Positions 21,791 to 46,384 of a stretch of DNA of 64,000 bases are shown here, one piece after another. The notes under the pieces were generated by a model. It saw only the letters and a program-made list of their open reading frames with translations, did not search any database and was not told where the DNA came from. Both the position numbers and the translations under genes were made by a program. Location: NCBI RefSeq assembly GCF_963259705.1, contig NC_081844.1, positions 21,189,715 to 21,253,714 on the forward strand, written 5' to 3'. The stretch is from Myotis daubentonii. Lineage: Eukaryota > Chordata > Mammalia > Chiroptera > Vespertilionidae. The first letter of the stretch is position 1; every line of letters starts with the position of its first letter.

Positions 21791-22065
21791 TTGTGAAAGG
21801 GTGATGTGAATCCTTCAATCACATTATTTTCTTTTTAAGTTTTTTGGTTACTTTAAGTCCTTTGTATTTTCATGTAAATTTTATAATCAGTTTATCTATT
21901 TCTAGGATTGTGATTGTAATTTATTTAAACCTAGAACAGTCTGAGGAGACTTAACATCTTAACAGTATTGAGTCTTCCAGTCCATGAACATTGTATGTCT
22001 CTTCATTGATTTGGGTCTTCCTGGATTTCTCTCACCCCTGTCTTGAAGTTTTCATTCTAGCAATA

Positions 22066-22860
22066 GATGCATATGTTTTGTTTTAACATATAGTTATAAC
22101 TGAGAATTTCACTTTTTCTGGCATATGCTACTTTTCCACCTCCAAATCAAATATTTGCACTCAAATCTTTGCATTAGAGTTTGCTTCTGGGTGACCCAAA
22201 CTAAAACACACATGTGGGCTTGCTCTTCTGATCCCCACAGGCCTGTTGTTTTTTCCTTTTTACGGAGGAGGAGTAAGAGGCTTAGAGAGGGCAAGCCACT
22301 TGCCCGAGGCCACACAACTGAAGATGGCACAGCTGGGCTTTAACCTGGGCCCTCTGACCCCAAGCCCAGTGCCTGTTCCCCTCCTGGGTCCTCCTAGTCG
22401 CTAAGGGTCAGGGGCAAAAGAGAGATGCTCACAGCCAGTAAGATCTCTGACGTGTGTACCAGAGGGACCTACAGCTCATAGCTGGTGCCCACATCCTCAT
22501 TCTGCCATAAAATAAGAAAAACAATGGCAAACACAGGCTTGGAACAGACTCTGTGTCAGGATTGTGGTTGAAGCAGTTTGCTCATTTCTACTCACCTCAT
22601 TTTCACAACTCACCTGCGTCAGTTCACAGCTGGTTCTTGCACCCTGGCACCTGGGGTCCTTGTTCTTAACCACAGTGTCCTCTGGCTTCTCACAGGCCTA
22701 CATATTCAGTCCTACTACATGCCAGGCATGGTGCTACGTTTTTCCTTTAAAAAATATAATTTATAATTGCATACATTAGTAATTGTAATTAAGAATGCTA
22801 TGCAGGCTTTCTATGAGAAAAAGAAACAATTGGTAAATGTAGACATTAAAAAAAATTGCA
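22066..22860. other. Intergenic with MIR/L2 scraps
   Basis: 22262-22370 carries L2/MIR-type text (GGAGGAGTAAGAGGCTTAGA, GCCACACAACTGAAGATGGC). No exon is supported. Confidence 0.35.
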
Positions 22861-22861
22861 T

Positions 22862-23075
22862 CCAGCTGGTGTGGCTCAGTGGTTGAGCATCGACTCATGA
22901 ACCAAGAGGTCACCGGTTCATTTCCTGGTCAGGGCACAAGCCTGGGTTGCAGGCTAGATTCCTTAGCAGGTGTGCAGGAAGCAGCCAATCAATGATTCTC
23001 TCTCCTCATTGATGTTTCTCTCTCTCCCTCTCCCTTCCTCTCTCTGAAATCAATAAAAACATTTTTTAAAGAAAA
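22862..23075 (+). repeat. VES SINE
   Basis: Head CAGCTGGTGTGGCTCAGTGG, body GTGCAGGAAGCAGCCAATCA, tail CTGAAATCAATAAAAACATT; A-rich flanks with AAAAATTG on both sides. Confidence 0.88.
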
Positions 23076-23078
23076 AAT

Positions 23079-24759
23079 TGTTCCTTTCTCTCCCTCTCCC
23101 ATTCGAGGGATTGGAGGTACCTTTTCAGATTTTTCGGTGCCTAGACAAACACCAATGAACACCTGAATAACTGGTTTGGTCAGGATTTTCATCCCTTTGG
23201 GGAATGTAGCGGCCAGGTCCTGGCCAGGTCCACACAGCTGTTTCAGATGAGATAAACAAAAGGTTTTAAGAAGGGGCCATTAACAAAGGCGTGGGCAGGG
23301 CCAAGGATACCATCAAGGCTGGTGCAGCAGGAGGCTGGCATCAGCTGAGGGCTGCCGCCACCCCCGGGCTAATGGGTCCAGGAAGCAAGCTGTTCCTGGA
23401 ATACAGAGGGAGTAGCTGTCGCTGAACATGGAGGTAGCCTTTGGCAGAGGACAGATGTCATTTCCCTAATCCCCTCCGATTGCCTGCAGTGGCCTCCCAC
23501 TGACCAGACACTATCTTACTGACACCCAGAGGCTGCAGGTAGGTGTCCAAAGACACCTGATGTCGGCCATCGGCTCAACCTGGGTCAATGTCAGTTGCAC
23601 ATGTGCCCCCAGATGAGCTCCTCTGTACATGGGAGGTCCCCTTGCGAGTTGGCTAAACAGATACTCAGATGGGGAGCAAAATTCTACATCTCCTTCTGCT
23701 CCTTTTGAGCAAACTCCTTGGGGTCCCCTCTGTTGATTTTTAAGTGAGAAGCACCCTTTTTCCTTCCACGAGGACGGTCTGTGTTGACCCTGCTGAGGTC
23801 CCCCCTTCTGAGTGGTGGGGAGTGGTCAAGCTACTTTTCAAAACTGGCCCCACCCCTGAAATCCCATCCAGAGGAAGTTGACGCCAACTATTGTGGGTCC
23901 TCAGGACTTTGCAGAAGTTTTCCTTGCACCTCATTTCCCCCCAAACCAGCTCCTTTGATCACCTGGTACCACTGCCAAGAAGCTGACAACCACAATTTAC
24001 AGACCTGGCTCTCACAGGACATGCCTTCCGGGGCGGCGTGGTTTGCCCAATTTTATGATGGCAAGTAAAGCACAGCTTCTGTTTCTGGCCTGAGTGTCAG
24101 GCCAGATTTCATCACCGCCTGGGCTCCAGCAGAGCTGGTTCCCACTTCCCTCAGACTCTGACCAAAATTGCCTCACAGTTTCTGCTTAATCTGTTTATCT
24201 CAGCACGTCTGAGGAAGGAAGCAAAAATGACACACTTCTTAGGCCACTTGATTGCCACAACCTGTGCTAAGTCTTTACAGTCCTGGTGTGGCTTTGGGGC
24301 TGGGAAGGGTGATCTGTATTCACTGCTCACTCCTCCATGTCAGGCTTCTGCTTACAGATGACCTCCTCTGGGAGGTCCTCCTGGATTGCCCCATCCAGAG
24401 CAGCCCCCTTGGTAATTTTCTAGGGTGTCTCTGTTTGTAAATTTTCTTCATTATTGCCCCCATCTGACTTGGTCTTATTTCCTGTTGGCTTCCCCCGTCA
24501 GACATGAGCACCACAATCCAGAGACCTCATCTGCCTTGTTCATCCCAGGTCCTAGCACTGTGCCTCGTACAGAGTGGGTGTCCAAGTACAGTGTCCTGTT
24601 GAGGCATGAACTCTCCGGGAGGTATACATCCGCCTCTTCATTTAACGGAGGAGGACATAAGGCTCAGAGAGGACAAGCGATTTGCAGGAGGTCACGCCAC
24701 AAGTGGCAGAGCTGGGATTTGAATTTGGTCTGCTGAGCCCAGAACTTGTTCCTGCCGAT
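23079..24759. other. Intergenic, no gene recognised
   Basis: Moderately GC-rich. 24640-24750 has MIR/L2-like text (GGACATAAGGCTCAGAGAGG). The remaining open frames show no known domain. Nothing else is supported. Confidence 0.35.
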
Positions 24760-25955
24760 GTAAGAAATGTCCAATCCTGTAGAGACTTGTTAATGAGTTT
24801 ATTTGAGCCAAACTGACGGAAATTTCCGGGAAGTAAAATCGCAACGGATTGAGAAAATGCTCTGGAAAATGGCAGTTTTACAGCTTATTTTATGCATTAC
24901 AGTCAAAGGTGCAGGTGTAAGGAGGGTAACATGAAATCCATTGGTGGCAGGTTAAGGGGGTAGGAGAAAGCAAAGCTGGGGAATCTCTGGGATTGAATAA
25001 AAAGTAGAACAGAGAGACACATCTTTTACGTTGGTAGGAACAGGATAGTTAATAATTAACATTTATAGCACGTTAAGATAGTATTTAGGGAACAAGATAA
25101 CAGTGAGGGGTTCTGTGAGGGCTCTGGAAAAGAAGATCACTCTGACATTTCAAAGGTCTGTTATCTTAGAGCAAAAGACAATAGGCTCACTTAAGGCAAA
25201 GACTGATCTTTGTCAAGGAAACTGCAGGTCCTGGATGTGACTGTCTGCCACAACCTGCTTTTAGTTAGGAATTTTATGTTTATACTAGAGGCCCGATGCA
25301 TGCAATTCATGCATGGGGAGTGGGGGCCTCAATCGGGCCTGCACCCTCTCCAATCCAGGACCCCTTGGGGGATCTCCTACTGCCTCTCGCAATCTGGGAC
25401 TGCTGGCTCCAAACTGCTCACCTGCCTGCCTGCCTGATTGCCCCTAACCCCTCTGCCTGCCTGCCTGATCACCCCTAACTGCTCCCCTGCTGGCCTGACC
25501 ACCCCTAATGGTCTCTGCCTCACCCTGCACCTGGGACCCAGGCTTCCCTCCCTCTGGCTGGCCGCAGGCACCCAGGACCTGGGCTGGCTTCTCCTGGGCT
25601 GGCCGATGCCACAGGGGACTGCAGGGCAGGTGGCTTGTCCCTCTCCCAGGCTGCAGCCTGGCTGGTCCCCATTCCTCTCTCCCCAGTGTTGAGTGTCTGA
25701 GCCATTATGGTGTGAGGGCGTGATGACCATTTGCATATTAGCTCTTTATTATATAGGATCATTCTCTGTGGTTACTTGGCATCTCTGAGTTTGTAAGGTC
25801 CACCATGCAGGCCTCCCCTGAGCTTGTCAGGTTTGGTAAGTAGCCCTTTTTCATCCGTAATCCTTTCCACTGGCTGGAAAGGAAAGGTGGAACTCAAGCC
25901 AGCAGAGGCCTGCATGCTGATTCTGGAGACACCGCAGGCTGTGTGGCGCCATGGT
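24760..25955 (-). mobile_element. Probable LTR split by a Helitron
   Basis: Read on the minus strand, an AATAAA (complement of TTTATTTGAGCC near 24800) precedes a short end that finishes in CA at 24760, like the R-U5 part of an LTR. The block continues on both sides of the Helitron at 25285-25758. The other end is uncertain and no target duplication is evident. Confidence 0.4.
25285..25758 (-). mobile_element. HeliBat-type Helitron (474 bp)
   Basis: Minus sense: 5' TCCTATATAATAAAGAGCTA at 25758, 3' hairpin (CATGCATGAATTGCATGCA-like) and GGGCCTCTAG ending at 25285, between A (25284) and T (25759). The interior is a C-rich, imperfectly repeated tract (CCTGCCTGCCTGATTGCCCC). Non-coding. Confidence 0.92.
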
Positions 25956-26234
25956 GACACAAAACAGGAACTGCTCAGCTGCTTTGTGTGCTAGCTAGGT
26001 GTCCCCCACTGTGCCAAATTCTTATTTCTTTTAAAAATTATGTTTTAGTGATAAACCTTATAACAGCTAGGTGTGTGGGGGGAAGCATTAAGGACATAGC
26101 TCATTACAAGGGCAAAGACTCCAATTCTTCCAATTCCATTGTGATGCGTGAATTTTCTGCAAGTTTTTCCATGTATCTGCAAACACGTGCACACGCAGAC
26201 GTTTTATATGAGGATGAGACCACTCCTCACATTT

Positions 26235-26710
26235 CACTTTGTCATTGAGATATCATGAACATAATAGCTTATTTGTTTCAGGTGTGCAACATAATGATTG
26301 GATATTTGTACACGTAGTAAAATGATCACTACACTAAGTCCAGTTAACATCCACCACACACAAGTCACAGAATTTTCTTCTTGTGATGAGAACTTTTAAG
26401 ATTTACTGTCTTAGCAACTTTCAAATATGCAATACAGTATTGTTAACTATGCTCACCATGCTGTGCATCACACGCCCAGGATTTATTTATGTTATATCTG
26501 GAAGTTTGTACCTTTTCACTCCCTTCACCCATTTCCCCCACCTCTTACCCCCCAATTCTGGCAGCCACCAATACGTTTTCTGTATCTTAGTTTGTCTTTT
26601 AGATCCCACGTATAGAATTTTGTAACATATAAGTGAGAGCATAGATAAGTCACATCACATGGCATTTGCCTCTCTCTGTCTGGCTTATTTCACTCAGTGC
26701 AATGCCCTCA
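26235..26710 (-). repeat. L1 3' UTR
   Basis: Complement of the L1 3' UTR: TTTCAGGTGTGCAACATAAT, TTCTTGTGATGAGAACTTTT, TACAGTATTGTTAACTATGC, CCCCACCTCTTACCCCCCAA. It is the mirror of the text at 1228-1835. Confidence 0.78.
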
Positions 26711-27594
26711 GGTCCATGCATGTGTGCCAGGCCCCTCTCACACACACCAGAGGTGTGACCGGACAGCCCCCTGAGCCAGAGGGAGGTGGCTGTCCCCTCC
26801 TCGGTTCCTGTCTCCCGTAGGAATGAATTCAAATGAGTGACTCCAGGTGATTGTGTTGCGATAAAGCCAAGTTACTAATAAAATTAAAGCGAGCAAATTT
26901 ATTCAGGAAGCAAGGCAAACAAATCTAGTAAACTACATTTGAGCTGGGGCTCAGATGGGCTTTCCCCACTAGTTTGGAAAAGCGAGTCTGGTGAGAGTCC
27001 AAGGGGTTATATACCCTTCTGTCTATAGAGTTTTACGTTCCTCTGCTAGATATCCCGGTACCAGTGAGCTCTCAAGGTCTCCCCTCTTACTTGGTTATGG
27101 CTTTCCCACAATTTATGAGAAGCACCTAGTACTTTCATCTTGATGAGCCCGGAGACTGCTGGCTTCACAGTTCAGGAAGAGAAATAAAACTTGCCCCCAT
27201 ACCTAGGTCCCCCCAGACAGCTGACTTCTGTGTTTACTGAGACAGGCTTTTAGCTCTCCCCCTCGTCTTTCCCTCCCCGCACCTGCCTTGGCAGTTCCTG
27301 GGTGATTTGTGCTTTGTGTTCTCTGGTCAGAGAAGGGGCATTGAGATTCCCACTCCCCTCCTGCATTCTTTAGTGAGGAGAGGTGTTTGCCCATTTGCTC
27401 TCAAGTGTCCTTGCTTTGGGGAGATGATGGCTTGTTATTATTGACAAGCTGGCTGCAAGCTCTCCATGGAAAATTGTTTAAATTTTTTGTCTCAGTTTCC
27501 CTATTCCTCTTGCTTCAGAATGTTCCTAGCTTCTTGCTATCCTGTAACACATCTACCCATGGTGCCAAAAAAATATTTCCTTTGTATATCACTT

Positions 27595-27822
27595 GTATTT
27601 TTTTGTTTTTACAGCGAGTGGAAGGGATGAGAAGAGACACAGAGAAACATCGATGTGAGAAAAACACATTGATTGGTTGTTTCCTGCACAGGCACCCAGG
27701 GCCAGGGATCGAGCCTGCAACTGAGGTAACTGAGGTACGCGAGCCCTTAATTGGAATCGAACCTGGGACCCTTCAGTCCATGGGCTGACACTCTATCCTC
27801 TGAGCCAAACTGGCTAGGGCTT
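27595..27822 (-). repeat. VES SINE
   Basis: Left tail region with ACAGCGAGTGGAAGGGATGA, body TTGGTTGTTTCCTGCACAGG, head complement CTGAGCCAAACTGGCTAGGG at the right. ATATCACTT occurs on both sides as target duplication. Confidence 0.85.
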
Positions 27823-30371
27823 TCATATATCACTTTTTCATTTATCACTACTCTTCCTGCCTGGGTCTGATGGAACGCTTGCAATGTTGAGGATTCACCA
27901 GGCCCATTTTGCAGATATGAAGACTGAGGCTCAGAGGGGAGACTGGCTGTGCCTGAAGCTGGTCACTCACGCAAGGTCTGCCACCGCTGATCGGACACAC
28001 ACTTGCCCACTGTCTGGCTCTGGGAGACGGACCAGCCTCCCCCTTTCCCTGTGTGGCTCCCCTACCTCCATAGTGGCTGGGGGACATTTCAGAAGCCAGG
28101 AGACTTGTGTTATTTGGAAGCTGAGACTTTCACCACTGGGGATGCTCCAGCCTCGTCAGGCTCAGAGTAAAGGCCCCACCTGAGGCATCCTTTCCCCTTC
28201 TATCACCCGATCCAAGAATCGAGGGAGCCCCAGACCTATAGACGCTGCCCTCATGACGGCTGCGGAGCCCTGCTGGGGTTTGAGTTCTTGGTCATGGTTC
28301 CTGAAAGTTCAACACCCACTTACAGCTTCAATTTGGGCCCAGATTCTGCGGCCCTCCTTGGCCTTTCTGAGGGCCCATTGCGTGGTTTCATAGGTTAGTG
28401 CTCTCGGCCCCTGTGTCAAAGGGACAGGAACCAATTGCCTTTATGTGGAGCCAGGGTGTCCCATTCCAGGCCTGCCCCTGGAGGCCCTCCCTCTTCATTC
28501 AGGTCTCTGTTCACCCTGACCCCTGGCCTGAGGTGGAACCCCTCCTCCAGGCACATCGCTGACCCCTGTCTGATATGTCCTGATCATCTGTTTGATCATC
28601 GCCCATCTCTCCATGAGATGTGAGCCCCTTGACACCAGGGACGATGTCTGCCGTGCTCACTGCTGAATCCTTGTGCCTAGAATAGTGCCCAGCACATAAA
28701 AGGTGTTCAATAAGCAGATGGTTGCATAGAAAGCCCCAGGGGGTGTAGATTCCCCCCTAATTTATAACTGAAAAACCCCTGTGAATCAGAGAGGTAAGGC
28801 ACTCCTTCCCCGTATCCCTTGTAGAACCCAGACTCGGGGGCCTTAACGCCACATGTCTTAAAACTTGGAGTGTACACCACGCCCCAATGGGGATTCAGTT
28901 CTCAGGCAGTATTGCTGGGCCAGAACGCTAGCCTCTGCATTCCCTGTGAGCTCTGAGGCGATACGGATGGCGGAGGCCTGAGGGCCACACTTTGAGTAGC
29001 CAAGTCTTAGAGTTCGTGGTTGCAAAGCTCACTTTCTTCCCTGGATGTTTAATGAGCACCTATTATGTACCAAGCTTTGCTGTCATACTGACCTCATCTG
29101 CTGTAAGGCTGGAGCAAGCGCTTCACCTCTCTGAGTCTCTGGTTCCTTTTCTGTAAAAATGGGCTCATGAGGGTAATACCGCAGGGCTGTTGGTTGCACA
29201 AGTACAGTAACAACAACAGAAATAACAATGACTAGCATCTGTGAGCCCTTCCTCTGTCCTATGTGTCTTCCATACACAGTCTCTTTTCATTATTCCCACC
29301 ACCTTGGTGGGGGCACTAATGAAATGCCCACTTACAGGCATGAGGGGCGCAGCTTACTGGTTCAGGGCACTCGCCAACGTAAAGCCTGGCGCACAGTCTG
29401 TCCCCACCAGCTGTGTGACTGTGGGCAAGGCACTCAAATGGAATTCAGCCTCAGTTTCCTCCTCCATAAAACGAGAAAACAAAAGGCCAATATACCTCAA
29501 GGGCTAAAAACAGATTCAGTGGCTTATGTTCTCAAATCCCGGCGGTGGCTGCCGGCCCTGCTCTGCGTTACCTGCCCATTCCTGCACACAGTAGGTCCGT
29601 AGCGAGCTGAGCCCCTCTGGGCACTGGGGCTGCATGTCCTGTGTGTCCCGGCACTCTGCCTAGTTTACCATGGTCTTGCCCCCTGACCTGCTTGTGGATG
29701 AACTTGCCACAGGTGAATTCTGCCCCTGTGAAGTGGAGGAGAGTCGGGCGGGGGGGGGGGGTACGGGGGGGGGGAGACGGAGGGTGCACCCCACTTCACT
29801 GAGGACTCTAGGACCTTAATCCAGTGGGAGTGGGGAGGAGGTTTAGAGTCTCCCCAACATTCTACCAGTGTCAGGAAGACTGTCTTTCCCTCATTCTTCT
29901 GCTCAGTAGCTCTACCAGGACCCCCACCCTTCAAGCCCACCAGTACCTGAGACCACTCCCAGGGCAGTTCTGGACGGGATCAAGGGAGGGCCAGGATCCA
30001 GGGAGGGCCAGGAGTGGGGCATTGGGTCCACTGAGAGGGTAACCCATGTTGAAATGCAAGGGCCTCAAGCTACCTCCCCTGTGGAGACACCATATTGCCC
30101 GAGCGTCACCACAATAAAGGTCCCTGGACTCATAAGGCACAGTCCCTTATGGATGGGGCTGGAGGAGCCTTGCAGAGGGAACAGGCATGGGCTTGGGAGG
30201 ATGACAGACCAACCTGCGCTCCTTCCAGCTCTACCACTGAGCTTCAGTTTGCTCTTATGTCAAACAGGCCTCTTCCCTCCTGGGGATGCTGTCACCTGGG
30301 CCTCTCTGCCTGACCCCCAGGGCTCTGGTCCAGATGCCGAGGCGAGGGGGGTGCCTCACCTTGCAGGCAGA
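27823..30371. other. Intergenic with MIR copies and a G-tract
   Basis: MIR text is seen at about 29080-29220 (GCGCTTCACCTCTCTGAGTC) and 29355-29490 (AGCTGTGTGACTGTGGGCAA). A G-rich run at 29746-29776 could form a quadruplex. 28660-28720 has a MIR/L2 tail (CAGCACATAAAAGGTGTTCA). No exon is supported. Confidence 0.4.
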
Positions 30372-30982
30372 ACACTTAGCACAAAATAGGTTTACTTTAT
30401 GTGGTGGACCTGATGCACAGAAGGAGCATTTTATATGAGTATCCAGCACATAGTAGGCATGCTTTATATAGTAAGTTGAGTACTCAGTAGGCACTTTTTA
30501 TTTAAAATGTCTGGCACACAGCAGGCATGCTTTACGTGGAGTACCCTGCATGCAGTAGGTGTGCTTTATCTGGAGCTCCTGGCGCTTAGTAGGCATGCCT
30601 CATGGAGAGTGCCCAGCACACAGTAGACATGCTTTATGTACAACACTTAGCACATGGCAGACAGTATTTGTTAGAGTCCTTGACACACAGTAGATGCACT
30701 TTATATAGCACACCTGACACATAGTAGACACACTTTGTGTAGTGCAACCTGACACACAAGAAGCAGGCTTTTGAAATTACCCAGTGCACAGTAGGCACAC
30801 TCTGTGGAGAGTAGCTGGCACACAGTAGATGTGCTCTGTATAGAGCGCCTGGCACATACTAGGCACACTTTATGTAGAGTACCTGGCACTGAGTAGGAAC
30901 GCTCTTTGAGGTGTCCAGCACACAGTAGGCATGCTTTATGTAGAATGCCCAACACACAGTAGGCACACTGTACATACAGTCT
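30372..30982. repeat. Degenerate minisatellite, about 34-36 bp period
   Basis: About 17 diverged tandem copies of a unit like GGCACACAGTAGGCATGCTT plus TATGTAGAGTACC. Neighbouring units differ, so the array is old. Because the period is near a multiple of three, long spurious repetitive open frames exist, mainly on the minus strand. The unit resembles the CAGCACATAGTAGGTGCTCA tail of MIR/L2 elements. Confidence 0.85.
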
Positions 30983-32291
30983 TTGGAGCAGAGTGGGTTT
31001 ACTGTCCGTGGTCGACTGGTACACAGCAGCACAGGTACTAGCTGTCAGCTCGTTGCCTTCGCTCCAAGTCTTTTGGGGCTCCTGATCCTTCCCTCCTTCC
31101 TGTGTAACCCTCCTCTGTCTCCCCATCAAGACCTCAGTCACCATCCCACGTGGGAGACTGATCCCAGGGGGGCCGGCTCAGCCATCATTCAGAGCGAGGG
31201 CAGGGTTACACTCATTCGGCGTCTCCCAGCCTGCCCTGCCCTGTCAGGACCCCTCAGACTTGCCCTCTCGCCTCCTGGTGCCTCTCCCCTCTGGGTCCTT
31301 CCTGCCCGGAATCTGCTGGGAAGCTCCCAGCCAGGCTGTTTGCCGGTTTCTCTTCAGAGCAGGCGGGTCTCAGTCCAGGCCCCGGGCTGCTTGGAGGCAG
31401 GACTGTAACTCCTGTCAGGCTGTGCGCCCGGAGGCCAGGGGCTTTTGCCTCTGAGTTCCATGGCTCTGAGCCAATAAACTGTGCAGGGCCAGCTCTGGGC
31501 CGAGAACCTGTGCATGACAAGCTTGGAGTGAGCAGCTTGCCAGAGGTTTGGGACAAGGCTCACCTGGCAACTCAACAGTCAAGTTCAAGCTTTTACCCGC
31601 CACACCCTGGTCTCGGGAGGGTAGGGGAGGCAGTAAACTTGGAGGCCCAGAGTCATCTTTGCCTACCCCCCAACCTACCCTTGACCCCTCGGGGGGTGCT
31701 GAGTCCTGAGGATCCAGTGTCCACACTGTGTGACCCTGAGCTAGTTCTAGGCCTATAGTGACAACACCCTCTATCTGGGCCAGTGCCTATTGGGGTGGAG
31801 GCAAGCAGGTGTTTGGGGATTGGTTGGTTTAGCCCAGCCTCTCCTGGCCTGGCCTCCCCTAGGTCAGAAACCAGGGGCAAAGGCTTCCCAGGAGGAGGGG
31901 AGAGGAGGTTGTGTGGAACTAGCTGCTCCAGACAGAAGGTGCCAGTCTCGGGGTCAGGGAGCTGAGGGTCCTGGTCCAGGGTGGGGAGAGGTGTTGCTCA
32001 AGGCTGGGGTGGCTCCAGGGAGTGGAGCTGGCCTGGGAGTTGGGTGGATAACAGTGGGTAATGTAACTGTCTCTCCCTCTCTCCCTCTGGCTCTTCCTCT
32101 GTATTTCCCCGGGTGTCCCTTCCCTCCTGAGCCCCCATTCACCCATCCCTGAGCCCTCCCTGTCCTGTCCCACCTGGCCCTCCCTGACCCTATTGCACAC
32201 ACCCTCTCCCTCTGCCAGCTGGTCTCTGCCTCTGAGCACCCCCTTACCGCCCCGTCCTAGGCCCCAGGAGCTCACCCTCTGCTGCCCTGCA
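30983..32291 (+). promoter_or_regulatory. 5' flank of CYP4F copy A
   Basis: GC-rich DNA upstream of the first coding exon. CYP4F genes have a non-coding exon 1, so the promoter and exon 1 of copy A should lie here or just upstream. I cannot place them: no clear TATA box near a donor site stands out. The acceptor CTGCTGCCCTGCAG ends at 32292, two bases before the ATG. Confidence 0.4.
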
Positions 32292-32293
32292 GG

Positions 32294-44614
<12,321 letters not shown>

Positions 44615-44644
44615 CCCTGCGCACCTCCCCTTGCAGGTTCCCAG

Positions 44645-44650
44645 GAAAAA
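44645..44650 (+). terminator. Lost polyadenylation signal of copy A
   Basis: The aligned position in copy B reads AATAAA; here it reads GAAAAA within CCAGGAAAAAACTG. About 36 bp between the stop and this site in B are also absent in A. I find no other canonical AATAAA on this strand until 47104, inside a Helitron. Confidence 0.65.
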
Positions 44651-44930
44651 ACTGTGCTGTCACCTCTGCTCCAGCCTCACTGAGTCTGCAGCGGGCGCTT
44701 GGGCCTGCGGGCACCCGGGAGCGGGTGAGGCTTGGTGGAGGGGTCAGGTGTCTCCAGCCCACCGCAGGGCCCACACTGATCGCGGGCTCTCCCTCAGCCC
44801 AAGCACGGACTTTATCGCCTGGGTAGTGGGGAGCCATGGGAGGTGTTTGAGCAGGAAGGAACCAGGTTGAAGGACGGATCTAAGGGGCACATTTGAGGCC
44901 CTGAGTCACACAGGAGAACCCAACGTGACG

Positions 44931-45279
44931 CTACACACACTGGCCACCCTGACCTCAGTTCCGATCTCCTAACATACCCAGTCTTTTCTCATCTCAGAAT
45001 CCTTCACAATGTTCCTATGGTTGCCCTGTTACAATGTTTACTTAAACATGACAAGCCCGATTGCCTTATAGTTTGTGCCTGATCATTGCAATGACTGTAT
45101 CTGTTATATTGTCCGTTGTTTCTGCTGACTTTCATGCATAGGGTCAGGGTTCTTGTGTGTCTAGTTATCTTTTCCTGGATAAAGGCTATCATATTTGAAA
45201 TAATATTTGTAGAATTTGGAGAAGGCAGCTTTCTGTGAGAAGAGTCCTGGGAGCTCTGCTGGTTGAGGATTAAGTGAAA
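44931..45279. other. Start of spacer, unassigned sequence
   Basis: AT-rich text (TGCATAGGGTCAGGGTTCTT, TAGTTATCTTTTCCTGGATA) reads like an old LINE 3' region but is not named. It continues after the Helitron at 45694 to about 46380. No coding exon. Confidence 0.35.
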
Positions 45280-45693
45280 TGAGAGGCCCAGTGCATGAAT
45301 TTGTGCACCAGTGGGATCCCTCAGCCTGGCCTGCGAGATTGGGCCAAAACTGGCCCTCAGACATCTCTCGAGGGGTCCCAGATTGTGAGAGGGCGAAAGC
45401 CAGGCCAAGGGACCCCACTGGTGCAAGATCAGGTTGGGGAGAGACGAGGGAGGTTGGCCATCCAGGGAGGGACCTCTGGAGAGCTCCAGGGCGAGTCTGG
45501 CCTGTCTTGCTCAGTCCCTATCAGCGGGACCCCAGCAGCAAGCTAACCTACCGGTCATAGCGTCTGCCCCCTGTTTGTCAGTGCATGTCATAGTGAGCGG
45601 TTGAGCACCCTTAGCATGTCACTAGCATATTACGCTTTGATTGGTTGAACAGATGACCGGACACTTAGCATAATAGGTTTTTATTATATACGA
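45280..45693 (-). mobile_element. HeliBat-type Helitron with eroded 3' end
   Basis: Minus sense: 5' TCGTATATAATAAAAACCTA at 45693, flanked by T at 45694. The 3' hairpin with CATGCACTGGGCCTC is present, but the CTAG terminus has mutated (TGAG on the plus strand at 45280). Non-coding. Confidence 0.82.
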
Positions 45694-46384
45694 TGAAGTT
45701 CAACACTTCTCTGCCCACGGTTACTAAGGCCCTTGCTGGTTCTTTCATTCCTGTCTGCTCTCACCCTAAGACGTGTAGCTTTTTGAGGCCTCCACTATGT
45801 GAGGAGAGTCTTCTTACAATTTCCCCTCCTTATGGAATCCTGGACTTTGATTTTCTTCCCCCACCAGATAATCAAAACAGAATTTCACATTTTCCTGACT
45901 TGGGAAATGCTTCCAGAACAAAAGTATAATTGCTGTTCATGTTATCTCTAGGTTTCTATTTTCATTTAGCAGTGTCTTTATACCTCTTTACCATCTTTTC
46001 ATGTCATTTACTCATTTAAGAAATTGAAAAAGTACCCAGCATTAGGAGTTGTTTTTTAAAAAGCTGGAAGTTTGATCCAAATAACCTAGCTTGCCATGAA
46101 TAGAAAGAGAAAGTCTCCATTGGGATTTTAAATAGTCATGATCCAGATATTACTTCAGGGTGATAATTGTCTTTAGGTGCATAGAGTTGCAGACCACGAA
46201 AGCCCACATCAGGATTTAAGGGAGAAGACTGCATGTCACCCCAAGATGCTGGACTTTGAGACAAATGGAGGGAGCAGGTGGATGGGGTTGACTCCCTTGG
46301 GAATGTTGTGTGTTCCTAGAATAGAAGAATGACACACAATGGATGTTTTTGTTGTTGTTAATCTCACCTGAGGATATTTTTTTC

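Larger units (their letters stand above)
19700..22065 (-). repeat. L1 ORF2/3' region, host of nested insertions
   Basis: Complementary L1 text runs from about 19840 (TTGTGCAACCATCACTTACC, GAGATTCATTTGTGCTTCGA) through 20440-21078 (GGTTTGTCCAACCCTAAATC, TCTTCTGTTCCATTGATTTA) and resumes at 21791 (TATTGAGTCTTCCAGTCCAT). The gap holds a Helitron (21079-21238) and a solo LTR (21243-21790). Joining 21078 to 21239 and skipping the LTR restores continuous L1 alignment. Confidence 0.75.

Noticed and set aside
30701..31144. 147-codon minus-strand frame with repeated Cys-rich peptide
   Set aside because: Produced by the roughly 36-bp minisatellite whose period keeps frame; no start context or domain.
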